A stretch of 64,000 nt of DNA from G963665405 sp963665405. Lineage in GTDB: Bacteria > Chloroflexota > Dehalococcoidia > Lucifugimonadales > G963665405. Below the pieces are notes generated by a model that saw only the letters and a program-made list of their open reading frames with translations, was not told the DNA's origin and ran no database searches. A program made the translations under genes and the position numbers. The stretch lies in assembly GCA_963665405.2 (NCBI GenBank), contig CAXXUH010000004.1, forward strand, positions 1,054,001 to 1,118,000. Reading direction: 5' to 3'. Within the stretch, counting starts at the first letter, position 1, and every line of letters begins with the position of its first letter. This document shows, one piece after another, positions 25,939 through 35,184 of the stretch.

Positions 25939-26924
25939 CGCTGGACTGGAGCCGCCGGTCCGTGCTGGTCACCGGCGCGGGAGGCTTCATCGGCAGCCAT
26001 CTGACGGAGCGTCTGGCCGCCCTGGGGGCCCGGACCCGAGCGCTGGTGCACTACAACTCCGCCGGATCTTGGGGGTGGCTCGACGGGTCTGCCGTGAAGG
26101 ACGACATCGAGGTGGTGTCGGGCGATATCCGCGATCAGGGCAGCATCGGCGAGGCGCTGAAGGGGATCGACACTGTATTTCACCTGGCCGCGCTGATCGC
26201 GATCCCGTACTCGTACCGAGCGCCGTCCTCGTACGTGCGGACCAACGTGGAGGGCACGCTGAACGTGCTCCAGGCGGCGGCCGCCGCCGGCGCCGGCCTG
26301 TTCGTCCACACGTCGACCAGCGAGGTCTACGGGACCGCGCGTTACGTCCCCATAGATGAGGATCACCCTCTGCAGGGGCAGTCGCCCTACTCGGCGACCA
26401 AGATCGGCGCCGACAAGCTGGCGGAGGCGTTCCACCTCTCCTTCGACCTGCCCGTGACGACCGTGCGGCCCTTCAATACGTTCGGGCCCCGCCAGTCCGC
26501 TCGCGCGATCGTCCCAACGATAGTCACGCAGGCGCTGATGGAGCCGGTCGTACGGCTCGGTGATCTGGAGCCGACCAGGGACTTGACCTATGTGGCAGAC
26601 ACGGTCGACGGGTTCGTCCGAGCGGCACAGTACACCGGCGCAAAGGGGCAGGTGTTCAACATCGGCTCGGGGACCGAGATCTCGATCAACGATCTCGCAC
26701 AGACCATACTGAGACTCACCGGCAAGAGCGTCCCGATTGTCCAGGACGACAAGCGGCTCCGGCCCGAAGGGAGCGAGGTCGAGCGGCTGTGCGCCGACAA
26801 CCGCAAGGCGGTCGACCAGCTCGGGTGGCACCCCGAGCACAGCCTGGAAGAGGGGCTGTCCGCAACCATCCGATGGCTGGAGCAGAACCTGGAGCGGTAC
26901 CGGACGGGCGTCTATGTCGTCTGA
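25923..26924 (+). CDS. legB: NDP-GlcNAc 4,6-dehydratase (LegB-like)
   Basis: A 333-aa extended SDR with TGAGGFIGSHLTERL at about 17-31, VFHLAALIAIPYSY, the catalytic triad in TSTSEVYGTARYVP and SPYSATKIGADKLAEAF, RPFNTFGPRQSARA and DLTYVADTVDGF. This is the LegB/GDP-mannose-4,6-dehydratase-like branch found beside LegC aminotransferases. It would make the 4-keto-6-deoxy intermediate of the legionaminate route. ATG 25923 overlaps the SDR by 16 nt, and legC starts 11 nt before its end. Confidence 0.9.
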   Translation: MDGVVALDWSRRSVLVTGAGGFIGSHLTERLAALGARTRALVHYNSAGSWGWLDGSAVKDDIEVVSGDIRDQGSIGEALKGIDTVFHLAALIAIPYSYRAPSSYVRTNVEGTLNVLQAAAAAGAGLFVHTSTSEVYGTARYVPIDEDHPLQGQSPYSATKIGADKLAEAFHLSFDLPVTTVRPFNTFGPRQSARAIVPTIVTQALMEPVVRLGDLEPTRDLTYVADTVDGFVRAAQYTGAKGQVFNIGSGTEISINDLAQTILRLTGKSVPIVQDDKRLRPEGSEVERLCADNRKAVDQLGWHPEHSLEEGLSATIRWLEQNLERYRTGVYVV

Positions 26925-28119
26925 ACGCGCCGCGCCGGGTAAGGAGCCCGAGGTGCCGCTGTGTGTCCCGGAGATCCGCGGCAAGGAGTGGGAGTACCTC
27001 AAGGAGTGCCTCGACACCAACTCGGTGTCGTCGGTGGGCTCGTTCGTCGACCGCTTCGAGCGGATGCTGGCCGGCTATGTGGGGGCAGAACACGCCGTGG
27101 CAACGGTCAACGGCACCGCCGCGCTGCACATCGCCCTGCTGGTCGCCGGAGTGGAGCCGGACGACGAGGTCCTGGTCTCGGATCTCACCTTCATCGCACC
27201 CGCCAACGCCATCCGCTACGTGGGAGCGTGGCCGGTGTTCATCGACGCCGAACCCGACTACTGGCAGTTGGACGTCGACAAGCTTGCCGGCTTCATCGCG
27301 AATGGATGTCGCTCCGAGAACGGCCGGCTCGTCAACAAGGCGACGGGCCGCCGGGTCACCGCCATCCTGCCGGTCCACATCCTCGGACACCCGTGTGACA
27401 TGGACCCTATCCTCGATATCGCCAGGAGGCACGGGCTGATGGTCGTCGAGGATGCAAGCGAGAGCCTCGGGGCCGAGTACCGGGGACGCAAGGTCGGCAG
27501 CCAGGGCGACGTGGTGTGCTTCAGCTTCAACGGGAACAAGCTCGTTACCTGCGGAGCGGGCGGCATGATAGTCACCGGCTCTGAGCGCCTGGCCCAGAGG
27601 GCGAGGCACCTGACGACCCAGGCCAAGGACGACCCCGTGGAGTACACGCACTCCGAGATCGGCTACAACTATCGCCTGAGCAACGTTCAGGCCGCTGTGG
27701 GTTGCGCCCAGCTCGAGGACGTAGACGAGCGTGTGGCCGCCAAACGTCGCATCGCCGACGTCTACCGAGATGCCTTCTCAGCCATCGACGGCATCACGGT
27801 CATGTCCGAGGCGGCCTGGGCCTCCTCCGCCCGCTGGATGTACACGATTCTCGTGAACGAGCGAGACTACGGCCTGAGCAGCAGGGGACTCCTGGAGTGG
27901 TTGGGACGGAAGGGGATCCAGGCGCGGCCGCTGTGGCAGCCGCTCCACCTCTCCGAGGCTCACCGAGGTGCATACGCCCACGAGTGCTCGATCTCGACTC
28001 GGATTCAAGGCGAGGCCCTCAGTCTGCCCAGCTCCGTTGGTCTCAGCCCATCGGGCCAGAGCCTCGTCATACAGGGCGTGACGGAGGCCGCTCTCCGACC
28101 GGCGGCGGCCAGAGGGTGA
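26914..28119 (+). CDS. legC: PLP-dependent sugar 4-aminotransferase (LegC/DegT family)
   Basis: A 401-aa DegT/DnrJ/EryC1 aminotransferase. VGSFVDRFERMLAGYVG, VNGTAALHIALLVAG, VVEDASESLGAEYRGRKVG and the PLP-binding Lys at about 209 in SFNGNKLVTCGAGG are all present, followed by GYNYRLSNVQAAVGCAQLE. It would aminate the 4-keto sugar from LegB. An inserted stretch, NGCRSENGRLVNKATGRRV, before the ILPVHILGHPCDMD segment is characteristic of the LegC group. The stop overlaps the next GTG. Confidence 0.92.
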   Translation: MSSERAAPGKEPEVPLCVPEIRGKEWEYLKECLDTNSVSSVGSFVDRFERMLAGYVGAEHAVATVNGTAALHIALLVAGVEPDDEVLVSDLTFIAPANAIRYVGAWPVFIDAEPDYWQLDVDKLAGFIANGCRSENGRLVNKATGRRVTAILPVHILGHPCDMDPILDIARRHGLMVVEDASESLGAEYRGRKVGSQGDVVCFSFNGNKLVTCGAGGMIVTGSERLAQRARHLTTQAKDDPVEYTHSEIGYNYRLSNVQAAVGCAQLEDVDERVAAKRRIADVYRDAFSAIDGITVMSEAAWASSARWMYTILVNERDYGLSSRGLLEWLGRKGIQARPLWQPLHLSEAHRGAYAHECSISTRIQGEALSLPSSVGLSPSGQSLVIQGVTEAALRPAAARG

Positions 28120-30203
28120 CGGCCCAGGTCAGCTCGGAGACCTCGACCCTTGCACCCGGCCGGACAGCGTGGTGTGTCACGCTCGATGCCTGGGCGGCTC
28201 GCGCCGTCTTCCAGTGCGCCGAGCCGGTGTCAGTCGTCCGGTGCTTCGAGACGACTCCAGAAGGAATCCGCGCGTTTCGCCGTCTGAACGATCGCACAGG
28301 TGTGCCTGTCGGTCTGGAGCCCATAACGACCGCCACTAACGAGATCAAGGGCGAGGACGGGCGGTCAGCCGTATTCAGTATCGCCGAGACCGCTGTGAGG
28401 CTGGCGAGCAAGCACTACGACGCCGTCTTTGGAAACTCTCCGGTCGTTCGCCTTGCGGGGCAGGCCTACCGGACCGGGATGATGGAGGCGTATTTCAGGC
28501 ACCGATTCGGGTATCTACTGCTCGACTGGGTCAAGCTCCTTGTCTTCAGCCACGTACCGGGTCGCTCGGGGCCGGCCGGCCAAGACCCGGACGTCGTTCT
28601 GCTTCCGCAACACGATCTCGGCACCGGGGTGGAGTCGGACCTTCGGCAGATCAACCCTGGGGCCGCGATACTCTTCTATGAAGAGCGGATGCCGGTCCTT
28701 GGCCCCTTTGCCGCGGAGGAAGCCGCCACGCTGAGGTCCGTCCCCGGACGGCTGCTCCGAGAGTTGAGGTCACTGGGACCGCTGGGCCGCGGCCGGAGCG
28801 CGCGTCCCGAGCGAGATCGCGTGAGGGTAGCCACGGAGCACGTGTGGGGCGCCGACGTGAGCCGTCGATGTGACTTTTTCTGGTATCCGTACTCTGGGGC
28901 CGAGTGGAGCGATCTGCTCGTCTACTTCGATCGGACCGACCGCCCTGCAACCCCCGAGGTGACCCGTCGGCTGGACGGCATGGGGGCCGGGAGCATCGCA
29001 CTCACCGCCGAGGCAGGGCAGGGGCAGGCTCCAGTCTGGCAGCCCGGAATCAGGCTCGCGCTCTTCAAGATCCGGTCTCTCGGGCTGCTTGGTCGGCTTC
29101 TGCCGATGGCCTTGAGAAACTCCCATCCGGGGGCACGATGGCAGTGGAACATCCTGAGGCGGGCCGTCCCGGCGATCGACAGGTGGAGGACCTTCTTTGA
29201 GGAGTTCAACGTCAAGCTCAACAGCAGCTACTCGGGACAGGCCAACGAATCCCACTTCTTCCAGTCGATCGCCCTCGACTCTACGGGTGGACTCAACACC
29301 CGGTCGATCTATTCGCACCTCTTCCACGACCACCCGGGCCATGCGGTGAGCACGCAGGTGTTCTTCTCGTGGGGCCCTTACATAGACGAGTACCTGAAGG
29401 CGATCGGTCCTGGCGCCGGCTCGGCGACGGTGCACTGCGGGTACATATTCGACAACATGTTCGAAGGTGCGCGGTCCAGGGCCGGCGAGGTTCGGACGAG
29501 CCTGCGCGATGCAGGGGCGGAGTTCGTCATCTGCCTGTTCGACGAGGCGTTGTCTCCGGACGCCCCCAACACAGAAAGCAGCTGGCTCAGCTTTTATGAA
29601 ACCTTCCTCCAGGCCGTCCTGGACGACGGGACCCTCGGGGTCGTGATCAAGCCGAAGGGCGAGATACCCGCGGGCACCGGACTGGATACCCTTCTGTCGA
29701 AGGCCCAGGAGACCGGCCGGTGTGTGGTGCTCGAGAGCGCGATGCCCTGCGAGGCCGCCATGGCCTCCGACATCGCCGTCGGACTGGGAATCAACTCGGC
29801 GGTGATCGAAGCGGCGCTGGCCGGGGTCCGGGCTGTCCACGTGGATCTGGCCCGGCAGGACCGGCACAGATTCTACGGGGCCGGGTACGAGAGCATCGTG
29901 TTCGACGACCTCGGACGTGCCGTGGGCGCCATCGAACGGTACCGGCGTAACGCCGGGTCGGAACGGGCCCTCGGGGACCACTCTCGCGTACTGGACGAGA
30001 TAGACCCGTTCCGAGACGGGGGAGCCGCCGAGCGGGTCGGCAAGTACATGGGGTGGCTCCTGGAGGGTTTCCGAAAGGGTCAGGAGCCGGCGGACGTCCT
30101 GCGGGAGGCCAGCCGGCGCTACCGCGAGGGGCATGGACCGGAGACGCTCTCCCGGCCTGCCACCGAGCCCAGCGAAGCGTCGGAGCTGGCGGTTCAGCGC
30201 TGA
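28116..30203 (+). CDS. Large probable glycosyltransferase of unknown family (1)
   Basis: A 695-aa protein with no family I recognise with certainty. GTG 28116 overlaps the legC stop by 4 nt; the frame is also open upstream but that part is in legC. Visible features are a Rossmann-like N terminus (TAWCVTLDAWAARAVF), VVLLPQHDLG in the middle, and a C-terminal part (FVICLFDEAL, VVIKPKGE, MACDEAA-like PCEAAMASDIAVGLGINSAVIEAAL) that resembles the nucleotide-sugar half of GT-B enzymes of the polysialyltransferase/CDP-glycerol-transferase type. Position straight after legC suggests it transfers the CMP-ulosonic acid. Confidence 0.6.
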   Translation: MTAQVSSETSTLAPGRTAWCVTLDAWAARAVFQCAEPVSVVRCFETTPEGIRAFRRLNDRTGVPVGLEPITTATNEIKGEDGRSAVFSIAETAVRLASKHYDAVFGNSPVVRLAGQAYRTGMMEAYFRHRFGYLLLDWVKLLVFSHVPGRSGPAGQDPDVVLLPQHDLGTGVESDLRQINPGAAILFYEERMPVLGPFAAEEAATLRSVPGRLLRELRSLGPLGRGRSARPERDRVRVATEHVWGADVSRRCDFFWYPYSGAEWSDLLVYFDRTDRPATPEVTRRLDGMGAGSIALTAEAGQGQAPVWQPGIRLALFKIRSLGLLGRLLPMALRNSHPGARWQWNILRRAVPAIDRWRTFFEEFNVKLNSSYSGQANESHFFQSIALDSTGGLNTRSIYSHLFHDHPGHAVSTQVFFSWGPYIDEYLKAIGPGAGSATVHCGYIFDNMFEGARSRAGEVRTSLRDAGAEFVICLFDEALSPDAPNTESSWLSFYETFLQAVLDDGTLGVVIKPKGEIPAGTGLDTLLSKAQETGRCVVLESAMPCEAAMASDIAVGLGINSAVIEAALAGVRAVHVDLARQDRHRFYGAGYESIVFDDLGRAVGAIERYRRNAGSERALGDHSRVLDEIDPFRDGGAAERVGKYMGWLLEGFRKGQEPADVLREASRRYREGHGPETLSRPATEPSEASELAVQR

Positions 30204-32134
30204 TGGAGAGCAAGATCGCCTTTGTCGAGGTGCCGGAGCAGCTGACTGAAGTGCCGAACGGTTATCGCATATTCTCACTCGCCCCGGCCGTCGAGGCCGC
30301 TCTGAAGGGATCCGCCTGCCGTCCCTTATTTCCGGAAGACTACGTGGATCAGGTTGAGGTTGAGCGGGAGGGTATCGAGAATTACAAGAGAGTGGAGGAG
30401 CTGTGTGCAGAGATCGACGGCATCCTCGCTAGGACCGTCGATGAGGTCTCCGTGTCGAGCCTTCAGCCTCTCCGATGGCACTACTTCTGGCTCAAGATCG
30501 CGTACGACGCCTTCTTGATCAGGGAGCGCCAGATACGGAGCCTGCTGGATGCGGAGCGCCCGGCGGAGGTCCTCTATTTCAAGCGCGTGGAGCCCGATCC
30601 GGCTCGGGAATGGATCAGCCAGAGCGAATCGATCTACTGTCAGCTGCTGGACGTGTTCCTGCCTGCACGGGGGGTCACGGGACGGAGACTCGAACCGGTC
30701 AGGGAGAGTCGCGGTGTCCGGATCGGGCCAGCTCACTCGAACGGCCGGTTCGAGCTGGGCAGGCTGCGGCGCGGTGCCGTGCGCCGAGCGCGCAGGGCCC
30801 TGGAGGCCGTGTCACGTGTGCGCGCTCGACCAAACGGTCGACGAGTTCTATGCCTTGATTACGATTACAGCGTCCCGATCATCGCCGAGGAGCTCCGGCT
30901 CGCGGGCTACGATGTCTGGGTCTGGGCGGAGAGGCAGCCCGTCCACCGGCTCGGATCGCCCGGCGAGTCCTTCGACGTCTCGGACGCTGCGGCCGATGGC
31001 GCGGACGCCGGCGAAGCGTGGCGCGCCATCGAGGAGAGCCGGCAGATCAGAGAGCTGTTCGTCAGAGACGGCGTAGACGGTTGGGACGCGATGGCTCCTC
31101 GGCTCCGGGCCTTCGTCGAGCGCGGAACCTCGGACGTGCTGTCCGTCTTTCGGAGCGCACAGAAGGCGATCGATCCGATCGAGCCGGACGCGGTCCTGAT
31201 GTCCATGGCCTCGGAGGCCCGGGAGAAGACCATTTGCCACGCGGCCCGGCTCCGTGGAATCCCATCGGTCGTGTCGCGACATGGGGAGCTTGGGAATCGG
31301 GAGTTTCCCATAGCGGTCTACCAGGACGTCGACGCGGTCGACTGGTGCCTAGCCTGGGGCGAGTGGGAGGCCGCGTGGACCGCGAAATACGGCCGGGTGG
31401 GGATCCGAACCGCGGTGGTGGGGTCGCCGATGATCGAGGCGGGCATCGAGGCCGCCCCGGCACGTGACCAGGTCCGCCGCCGGCTTGGGTACGACCCCGA
31501 TGACAGGATCGTTCTGTACGTCCCGACCAGCCTGAGCGGGAACCACTGGTACGCCAGCTACCGGACGCCGCCGGACAACGTCTACTTTCGGCAGGGGCTC
31601 CAGATCGTTCAGTCCATGCTGGACCTCGAAGGCTGGAAGGTCGCGATCAAGGTGCACCCGGTCGACCCGAGCTTGCCGTTCGACGTTTGGCTCCGCGGCG
31701 CGGACCTGGCAGAGCGTGTGTCCGTGTTCGGGGAGCCGCCCTATCGCGAGCTCGTCCATCTTGCCGACGCGATCGTCATCGACTTCCCCTCGACGACTCT
31801 TATCCAGGCCATGGCCGGGAGCGCTCGAATCTACCTGGTAGACAACGACCTGTTCCGCTGGGAGCCCGGCGTCGCTGAAGAGCTTGAAGCCCTGGAGGTC
31901 ACTCTGTGTGGGGCCGGTGGCGTCGGCGGCAGCATTCGCGCCGACATCGCCGCGGGCGGGTTTTCCGCGCCTCCGATGCGATCCGGGGGAGCGACGGGAG
32001 GAGCGCTGTCTCGGCAGGTCGATCGTGGCGGCGCGGCACGCCGAGCGGCGCGCTCGATCCGCGAGATCGCCATCGAGGCGAGGACGCCCGCGCTTCAGAC
32101 GAGATCAAGACAGACCAGCACCACGTCCGGGTGA
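30203..32134 (+). CDS. Large probable glycosyltransferase of unknown family (2), CDP-glycerol-transferase-like
   Basis: A 643-aa protein starting ATG 30203, directly on the previous stop. The C-terminal half looks like the GT-B domain of CDP-glycerol/capsule transferases: IPSVVSRHGELGNREF, WCLAWGEWEAAWTAKYG, VVGSPMIEAG, ILYVPTS-type segment (VLYVPTSLSG), VAIKVHPVDPSLPF and AIVIDFPSTTLIQAMAG. The N-terminal half (KIAFVEVPEQLTEVPNGYRI) is novel to me. The last ~60 residues are Arg/Ala-rich and poorly ordered. Together with the previous gene it may form an initiating or extending transferase pair for the ulosonic acid. Confidence 0.62.
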   Translation: MESKIAFVEVPEQLTEVPNGYRIFSLAPAVEAALKGSACRPLFPEDYVDQVEVEREGIENYKRVEELCAEIDGILARTVDEVSVSSLQPLRWHYFWLKIAYDAFLIRERQIRSLLDAERPAEVLYFKRVEPDPAREWISQSESIYCQLLDVFLPARGVTGRRLEPVRESRGVRIGPAHSNGRFELGRLRRGAVRRARRALEAVSRVRARPNGRRVLCLDYDYSVPIIAEELRLAGYDVWVWAERQPVHRLGSPGESFDVSDAAADGADAGEAWRAIEESRQIRELFVRDGVDGWDAMAPRLRAFVERGTSDVLSVFRSAQKAIDPIEPDAVLMSMASEAREKTICHAARLRGIPSVVSRHGELGNREFPIAVYQDVDAVDWCLAWGEWEAAWTAKYGRVGIRTAVVGSPMIEAGIEAAPARDQVRRRLGYDPDDRIVLYVPTSLSGNHWYASYRTPPDNVYFRQGLQIVQSMLDLEGWKVAIKVHPVDPSLPFDVWLRGADLAERVSVFGEPPYRELVHLADAIVIDFPSTTLIQAMAGSARIYLVDNDLFRWEPGVAEELEALEVTLCGAGGVGGSIRADIAAGGFSAPPMRSGGATGGALSRQVDRGGAARRAARSIREIAIEARTPALQTRSRQTSTTSG

Positions 32135-32277
32135 CGTCGGAAAACGCCCTCTTCCAGTACCTGCTGAACGTTCTCTTGGTCGAACGGAACTGTCTCGGAA
32201 GTCAATACGACGGGTCTATCAGGATGATGAAAAATGGGGTGTGCAGTCCCAACGACTCGGGATTGCCGGGAGTCTGA
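32131..32277 (+). pseudogene. Possible truncated gene start cut by the structured element
   Basis: GTG 32131 overlaps the previous stop by GTGA, as true genes here do, and opens a 48-codon frame beginning VTSENALFQYLLNVLLVERN. The first 30 codons look coding (hydrophobic helix, balanced codons), but from 32221 onward the frame runs inside the repeated element and ends at 32275-32277. The simplest reading is a gene whose 5' end survives and whose remainder was lost when the element arrived. A genuine short peptide cannot be excluded. Confidence 0.4.
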
Positions 32278-32360
32278 GGGCCTCCCTCAGATGTGATTTC
32301 TCCCTCTTCCTGGCCAGGAAGAGGGCCAGGGGGATGGTCGAAAGGGTTTTTCAGCACCCT
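32221..32360 (+). repeat. Structured intergenic element, copy A
   Basis: About 140 nt homologous to 42101-42252. Shared blocks are AGGATGrTGAAAwATGGGGTG, CTGAGGG...CCCTC and GGATGGTCGAAAGGGTT. Stems seen: TCCC/GGGA near 32247; CTGAGGG-CCT-CCCTCAG at about 32274-32290; a perfect 24-nt palindrome at 32302-32325; and a closing pair GGGTG with CACCC at the ends. Several stems keep pairing with different bases in copy B. It lies 35 nt upstream of the carbamoyltransferase start. It may be a MITE-like repeat or a structured RNA/leader. Confidence 0.85.
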
Positions 32361-32394
32361 ATCAGAGAGTCCATCCCGGGGATCAGGAGTGTGA

Positions 32395-34125
32395 GTGTTG
32401 CAGCAAGGCTCGAAGTACCGCATTGGCGAGAGCTCCATCTGTCTTCTCGGCCTGAACTACATAGGGCACGATGCCAGCGCCAGCCTGGTCGTGGATGGAG
32501 AGGTGGTCTTCTCGGCCCCTGAAGAGCGGTTCGACAGGGAAAAGAAGTCCCGGGCGTTCCCCCGAGGCAGCATAGACGCGTGCTTGTCTTACGCCGGGCT
32601 ATCCGTGGAGCGGCTTGACGGGATCGCCTACTACATGGACCCGGAGGAGATGTTCCGGGAGCGTGTCATCCATCACTTCGGACGTTACTACCCGAAGACC
32701 GTTCCGATTTTCGAACCTACTCTTGACGCCGCTCTGGCGGAAAGAAAGGTGGAGCAGGAGGTTCGGGAGCTTCTAAGCTTTGACGGACCCTTCTATCATG
32801 TCCGCCACCACGATGCTCACTTCGCAAGCTGCTTCTACACGTCGCCGTTCGAGGAGGCTGCCATCCTGTCCGTCGATGGGATAGGAGAGATCAATACGGC
32901 AGTTGTCGGCTACGGCAAAGGGAACCGATTGTTCCGAATCAAGGAGGTGAACTATCCCCATTCCCTGGGTCTGGCATATGCGGGGATCACCTATTATCTG
33001 GGCTTTTCATGGTTGGGACACGAGGGCAAGGCCATGGCCCTTGCTAGCTTCGGCGACCCGGACAGGTATATCTCGGAATTCAGGAAGCTGATCAACGTCA
33101 ACGGCAACGGAGAGTTCGAGCTGGACCTCGATTACTTTGCATTCCCTTTCGTGCGTGACAAGTGGGTCTCTGACAAGTTCATCGAGACCTTTGGACCGCG
33201 TAGGGAAGCCGACGAGGAGCCGACACAACAGCATATGGATGTCGCGGCCGGCCTCCAACGCCGAACGGAGGAGGTCATGCTCGGTCTTGCGAGTTACGCG
33301 CGCGAGAAGACGGGGTACGACCGGCTGTGCCTGGCCGGAGGTGTTGCGCTAAACAGCGTGGCCAACGGAAAACTTATCCAGAGCGGCCTGTTCGACGAGA
33401 TTTTCATGATACCGACCTGCGGGGACGACGGCACGTCGATTGGCGCGGCTCTGTACGTCTATCATCAGCTCATGGAGCGGAAGCAACGTCGTCAGTTTCC
33501 CGGTCCGTACCTGGGCCCCGAGTACAGTCCGACGGATATCGTGAATGTAATCCAGGCCAATGACCAGGCGATTTCCTACGAGCGCCGCGACGACGTGTTC
33601 CAGCGGGCCGCTCACGCGATCGCCGATGGCGAGATAGTCGGGTGGTTCCAGGACAGGATGGAGATCGGTCCCAGAGCCCTGGGACATCGCAGCATTCTGG
33701 CCGACCCTCGAAGGCCCGAGATGAAGGATGTCCTCAATCAACGGGTGAAGCACCGCGAGTCGTTTCGTCCGTTTGCGCCCAGCGTGCTGGCCGAGCACCA
33801 AGGGGACTGGTTCGAATGCGACTACCCTTCCGACTTCATGCTGTTTGTATACGGAATTCGTCATGAGAAGAGAGGCGAAATCCCTTCCGTGGTGCACTGC
33901 GACGGGACCGGAAGGCTTCAATCTGTCCGGAAGGAGCTGTCTGCCGGCTTCTACAGATTGATCCAGGAGTTTCATAAGATCACGGGCGTACCGATCGTGC
34001 TTAATACCTCGTTCAACGTGCAGGGGCAGCCTATAGTTTGCAGTCCCGAGGACGCCATTCAATGTTTCATGAGTACCGAAATCGACCGCCTGTTCATCGG
34101 CGACTTCGAAGTCAGGAAAGTCTAG
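32395..34125 (+). CDS. O-carbamoyltransferase (NodU/CmcH/TobZ family)
   Basis: A 576-aa carbamoyltransferase, which makes carbamoyl-adenylate from carbamoyl phosphate and ATP and passes the group to a sugar hydroxyl. The Kae1-like domain shows LGLNYIGHDASASLV, the metal/substrate motif HHDAHFASCFY, WLGHEGKAMALASFG and LAGGVALNSVANGKL; the C-terminal domain has RMEIGPRALGHRSILADPR and VLNTSFNVQGQPIVCSPEDA. GTG 32395 follows a CAGGAG site; TTG 32398 is possible. It is less GC-rich than its neighbours and stands alone between two gaps, so it may have been acquired as a unit. Confidence 0.93.
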   Translation: MLQQGSKYRIGESSICLLGLNYIGHDASASLVVDGEVVFSAPEERFDREKKSRAFPRGSIDACLSYAGLSVERLDGIAYYMDPEEMFRERVIHHFGRYYPKTVPIFEPTLDAALAERKVEQEVRELLSFDGPFYHVRHHDAHFASCFYTSPFEEAAILSVDGIGEINTAVVGYGKGNRLFRIKEVNYPHSLGLAYAGITYYLGFSWLGHEGKAMALASFGDPDRYISEFRKLINVNGNGEFELDLDYFAFPFVRDKWVSDKFIETFGPRREADEEPTQQHMDVAAGLQRRTEEVMLGLASYAREKTGYDRLCLAGGVALNSVANGKLIQSGLFDEIFMIPTCGDDGTSIGAALYVYHQLMERKQRRQFPGPYLGPEYSPTDIVNVIQANDQAISYERRDDVFQRAAHAIADGEIVGWFQDRMEIGPRALGHRSILADPRRPEMKDVLNQRVKHRESFRPFAPSVLAEHQGDWFECDYPSDFMLFVYGIRHEKRGEIPSVVHCDGTGRLQSVRKELSAGFYRLIQEFHKITGVPIVLNTSFNVQGQPIVCSPEDAIQCFMSTEIDRLFIGDFEVRKV

Positions 34126-34284
34126 GAATCAGCCCGCTGGGAAGAATTTAAGAAGGCAACCGTCGGCAGTTCCTGGCCCCGTTCTGGTATCGATGCGACG
34201 ACAAGGTGTCACGCCTGCGGTACGGCAACCGGTGCTGTTCAGCTCAAGGCCCTAGAATCGTCATCTTAGAGGCGTGGTGATGCA
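34126..34284. other. Intergenic gap with possible promoter
   Basis: 159 bp without a convincing gene. A TAGAAT (34253-34258) resembles a -10 box 27 bp before the next ATG, but no good -35 hexamer sits 16-18 bp upstream. A GAGGCGTGGTG stretch (34270-34280) is the likely ribosome binding region for 34285. No strong terminator hairpin was found after the carbamoyltransferase. Confidence 0.35.
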
Positions 34285-35184
34285 ATGAAGACGAACGGCA
34301 AGTTCGAGCTCACAGATCTCATTCAGAGGGAGCCCTGGCCAATAGGCCGGCACACGCTCGTCGTGGCGGAGATCGGCATCAACCACAACGGGGAGGTCGG
34401 CATCGCCGAGGAGCTGATCGACATGGCCAAGGGCGCCGGGTGCGACGCGGTCAAGTTCCAGAAGCGGACGATCGACGTCGTCTACTCTGCCGAGTTCCTG
34501 GACTCTCCGCGCGAAAGCGCGTGGGGGACCACGCAGCGGGAGCAGAAAGAGGGCCTGGAGTTTGGGGAAGGGGAGTATGACCGGATAGACGCCTACTGCC
34601 GAAGTGTCGGGATCGACTGGTTCGCCTCCGCGTGGGACCTGCCCAGCCAGGAGTTCCTTAAGAGGTATCCCACGAAGTACAACAAGATCGCCTCGCCGAT
34701 GATAACCCATCGTGATCTGCTGAACGCCGTCGCCGAGGAGAGCAAGCCGACCTTCATATCGACCGGCATGAGCACCTACGAGGACATCGACGTCGCCGTA
34801 GAGACGTTCGCACGCCACGGCTGTCCGTTCGTGCTGATGCACTGCATTTCAGAGTACCCCGTACCCGAGACGAGCCTCAACCTGATGGCGATCAACGAGC
34901 TGCGGCGCCGCTACGACAGCCCGGTCGGCTACAGCGGTCACGAGGTGACGATGATTCCCGGCGTGCTGGCCGCCATGATGGGGGCCGTCGTGGTCGAGCG
35001 CCACATCACACTGGACCGGGCGATGTACGGGAGCGACCAGGCCGCGTCGCTCGAGAAGCGAGGCCTGGAGCTGATGGTAAGCTACATCAGGTCGATCCCC
35101 CTGGTCATGGGCGATGGGGTCAAGCGCGTCACCGACGGAGAGATGGCCAACGCCCGGAAGCTACGCTACTGGGGCAAGACTTGA
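34285..35184 (+). CDS. NeuB-like 3-deoxy-ulosonate synthase without SAF domain
   Basis: A 299-aa NeuB-family TIM barrel: VVAEIGINHNGE at 26-37, DAVKFQKRTID, KIASPMITHRDLL, FISTGMSTYEDI, LMHCISEYPVPE, GYSGHE and VVERHITLDRAMYGSDQAASLE. It stops where the C-terminal antifreeze-like SAF domain of sialate synthases would begin, unlike the 346-aa paralogue at 19433. The PEP-condensing residues seem kept, so it should make a 3-deoxy-ulosonic acid, but the SAF domain normally caps the active site of the dimer partner, hence a different substrate is likely. It heads the second ulosonate-like cluster. Confidence 0.88.
   Translation: MKTNGKFELTDLIQREPWPIGRHTLVVAEIGINHNGEVGIAEELIDMAKGAGCDAVKFQKRTIDVVYSAEFLDSPRESAWGTTQREQKEGLEFGEGEYDRIDAYCRSVGIDWFASAWDLPSQEFLKRYPTKYNKIASPMITHRDLLNAVAEESKPTFISTGMSTYEDIDVAVETFARHGCPFVLMHCISEYPVPETSLNLMAINELRRRYDSPVGYSGHEVTMIPGVLAAMMGAVVVERHITLDRAMYGSDQAASLEKRGLELMVSYIRSIPLVMGDGVKRVTDGEMANARKLRYWGKT

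Noticed and set aside
28770..30278. A 502-codon minus-strand frame over the large GT
   Set aside because: Composition is typical of a reverse shadow, and + strand neighbours overlap it in coupled fashion.
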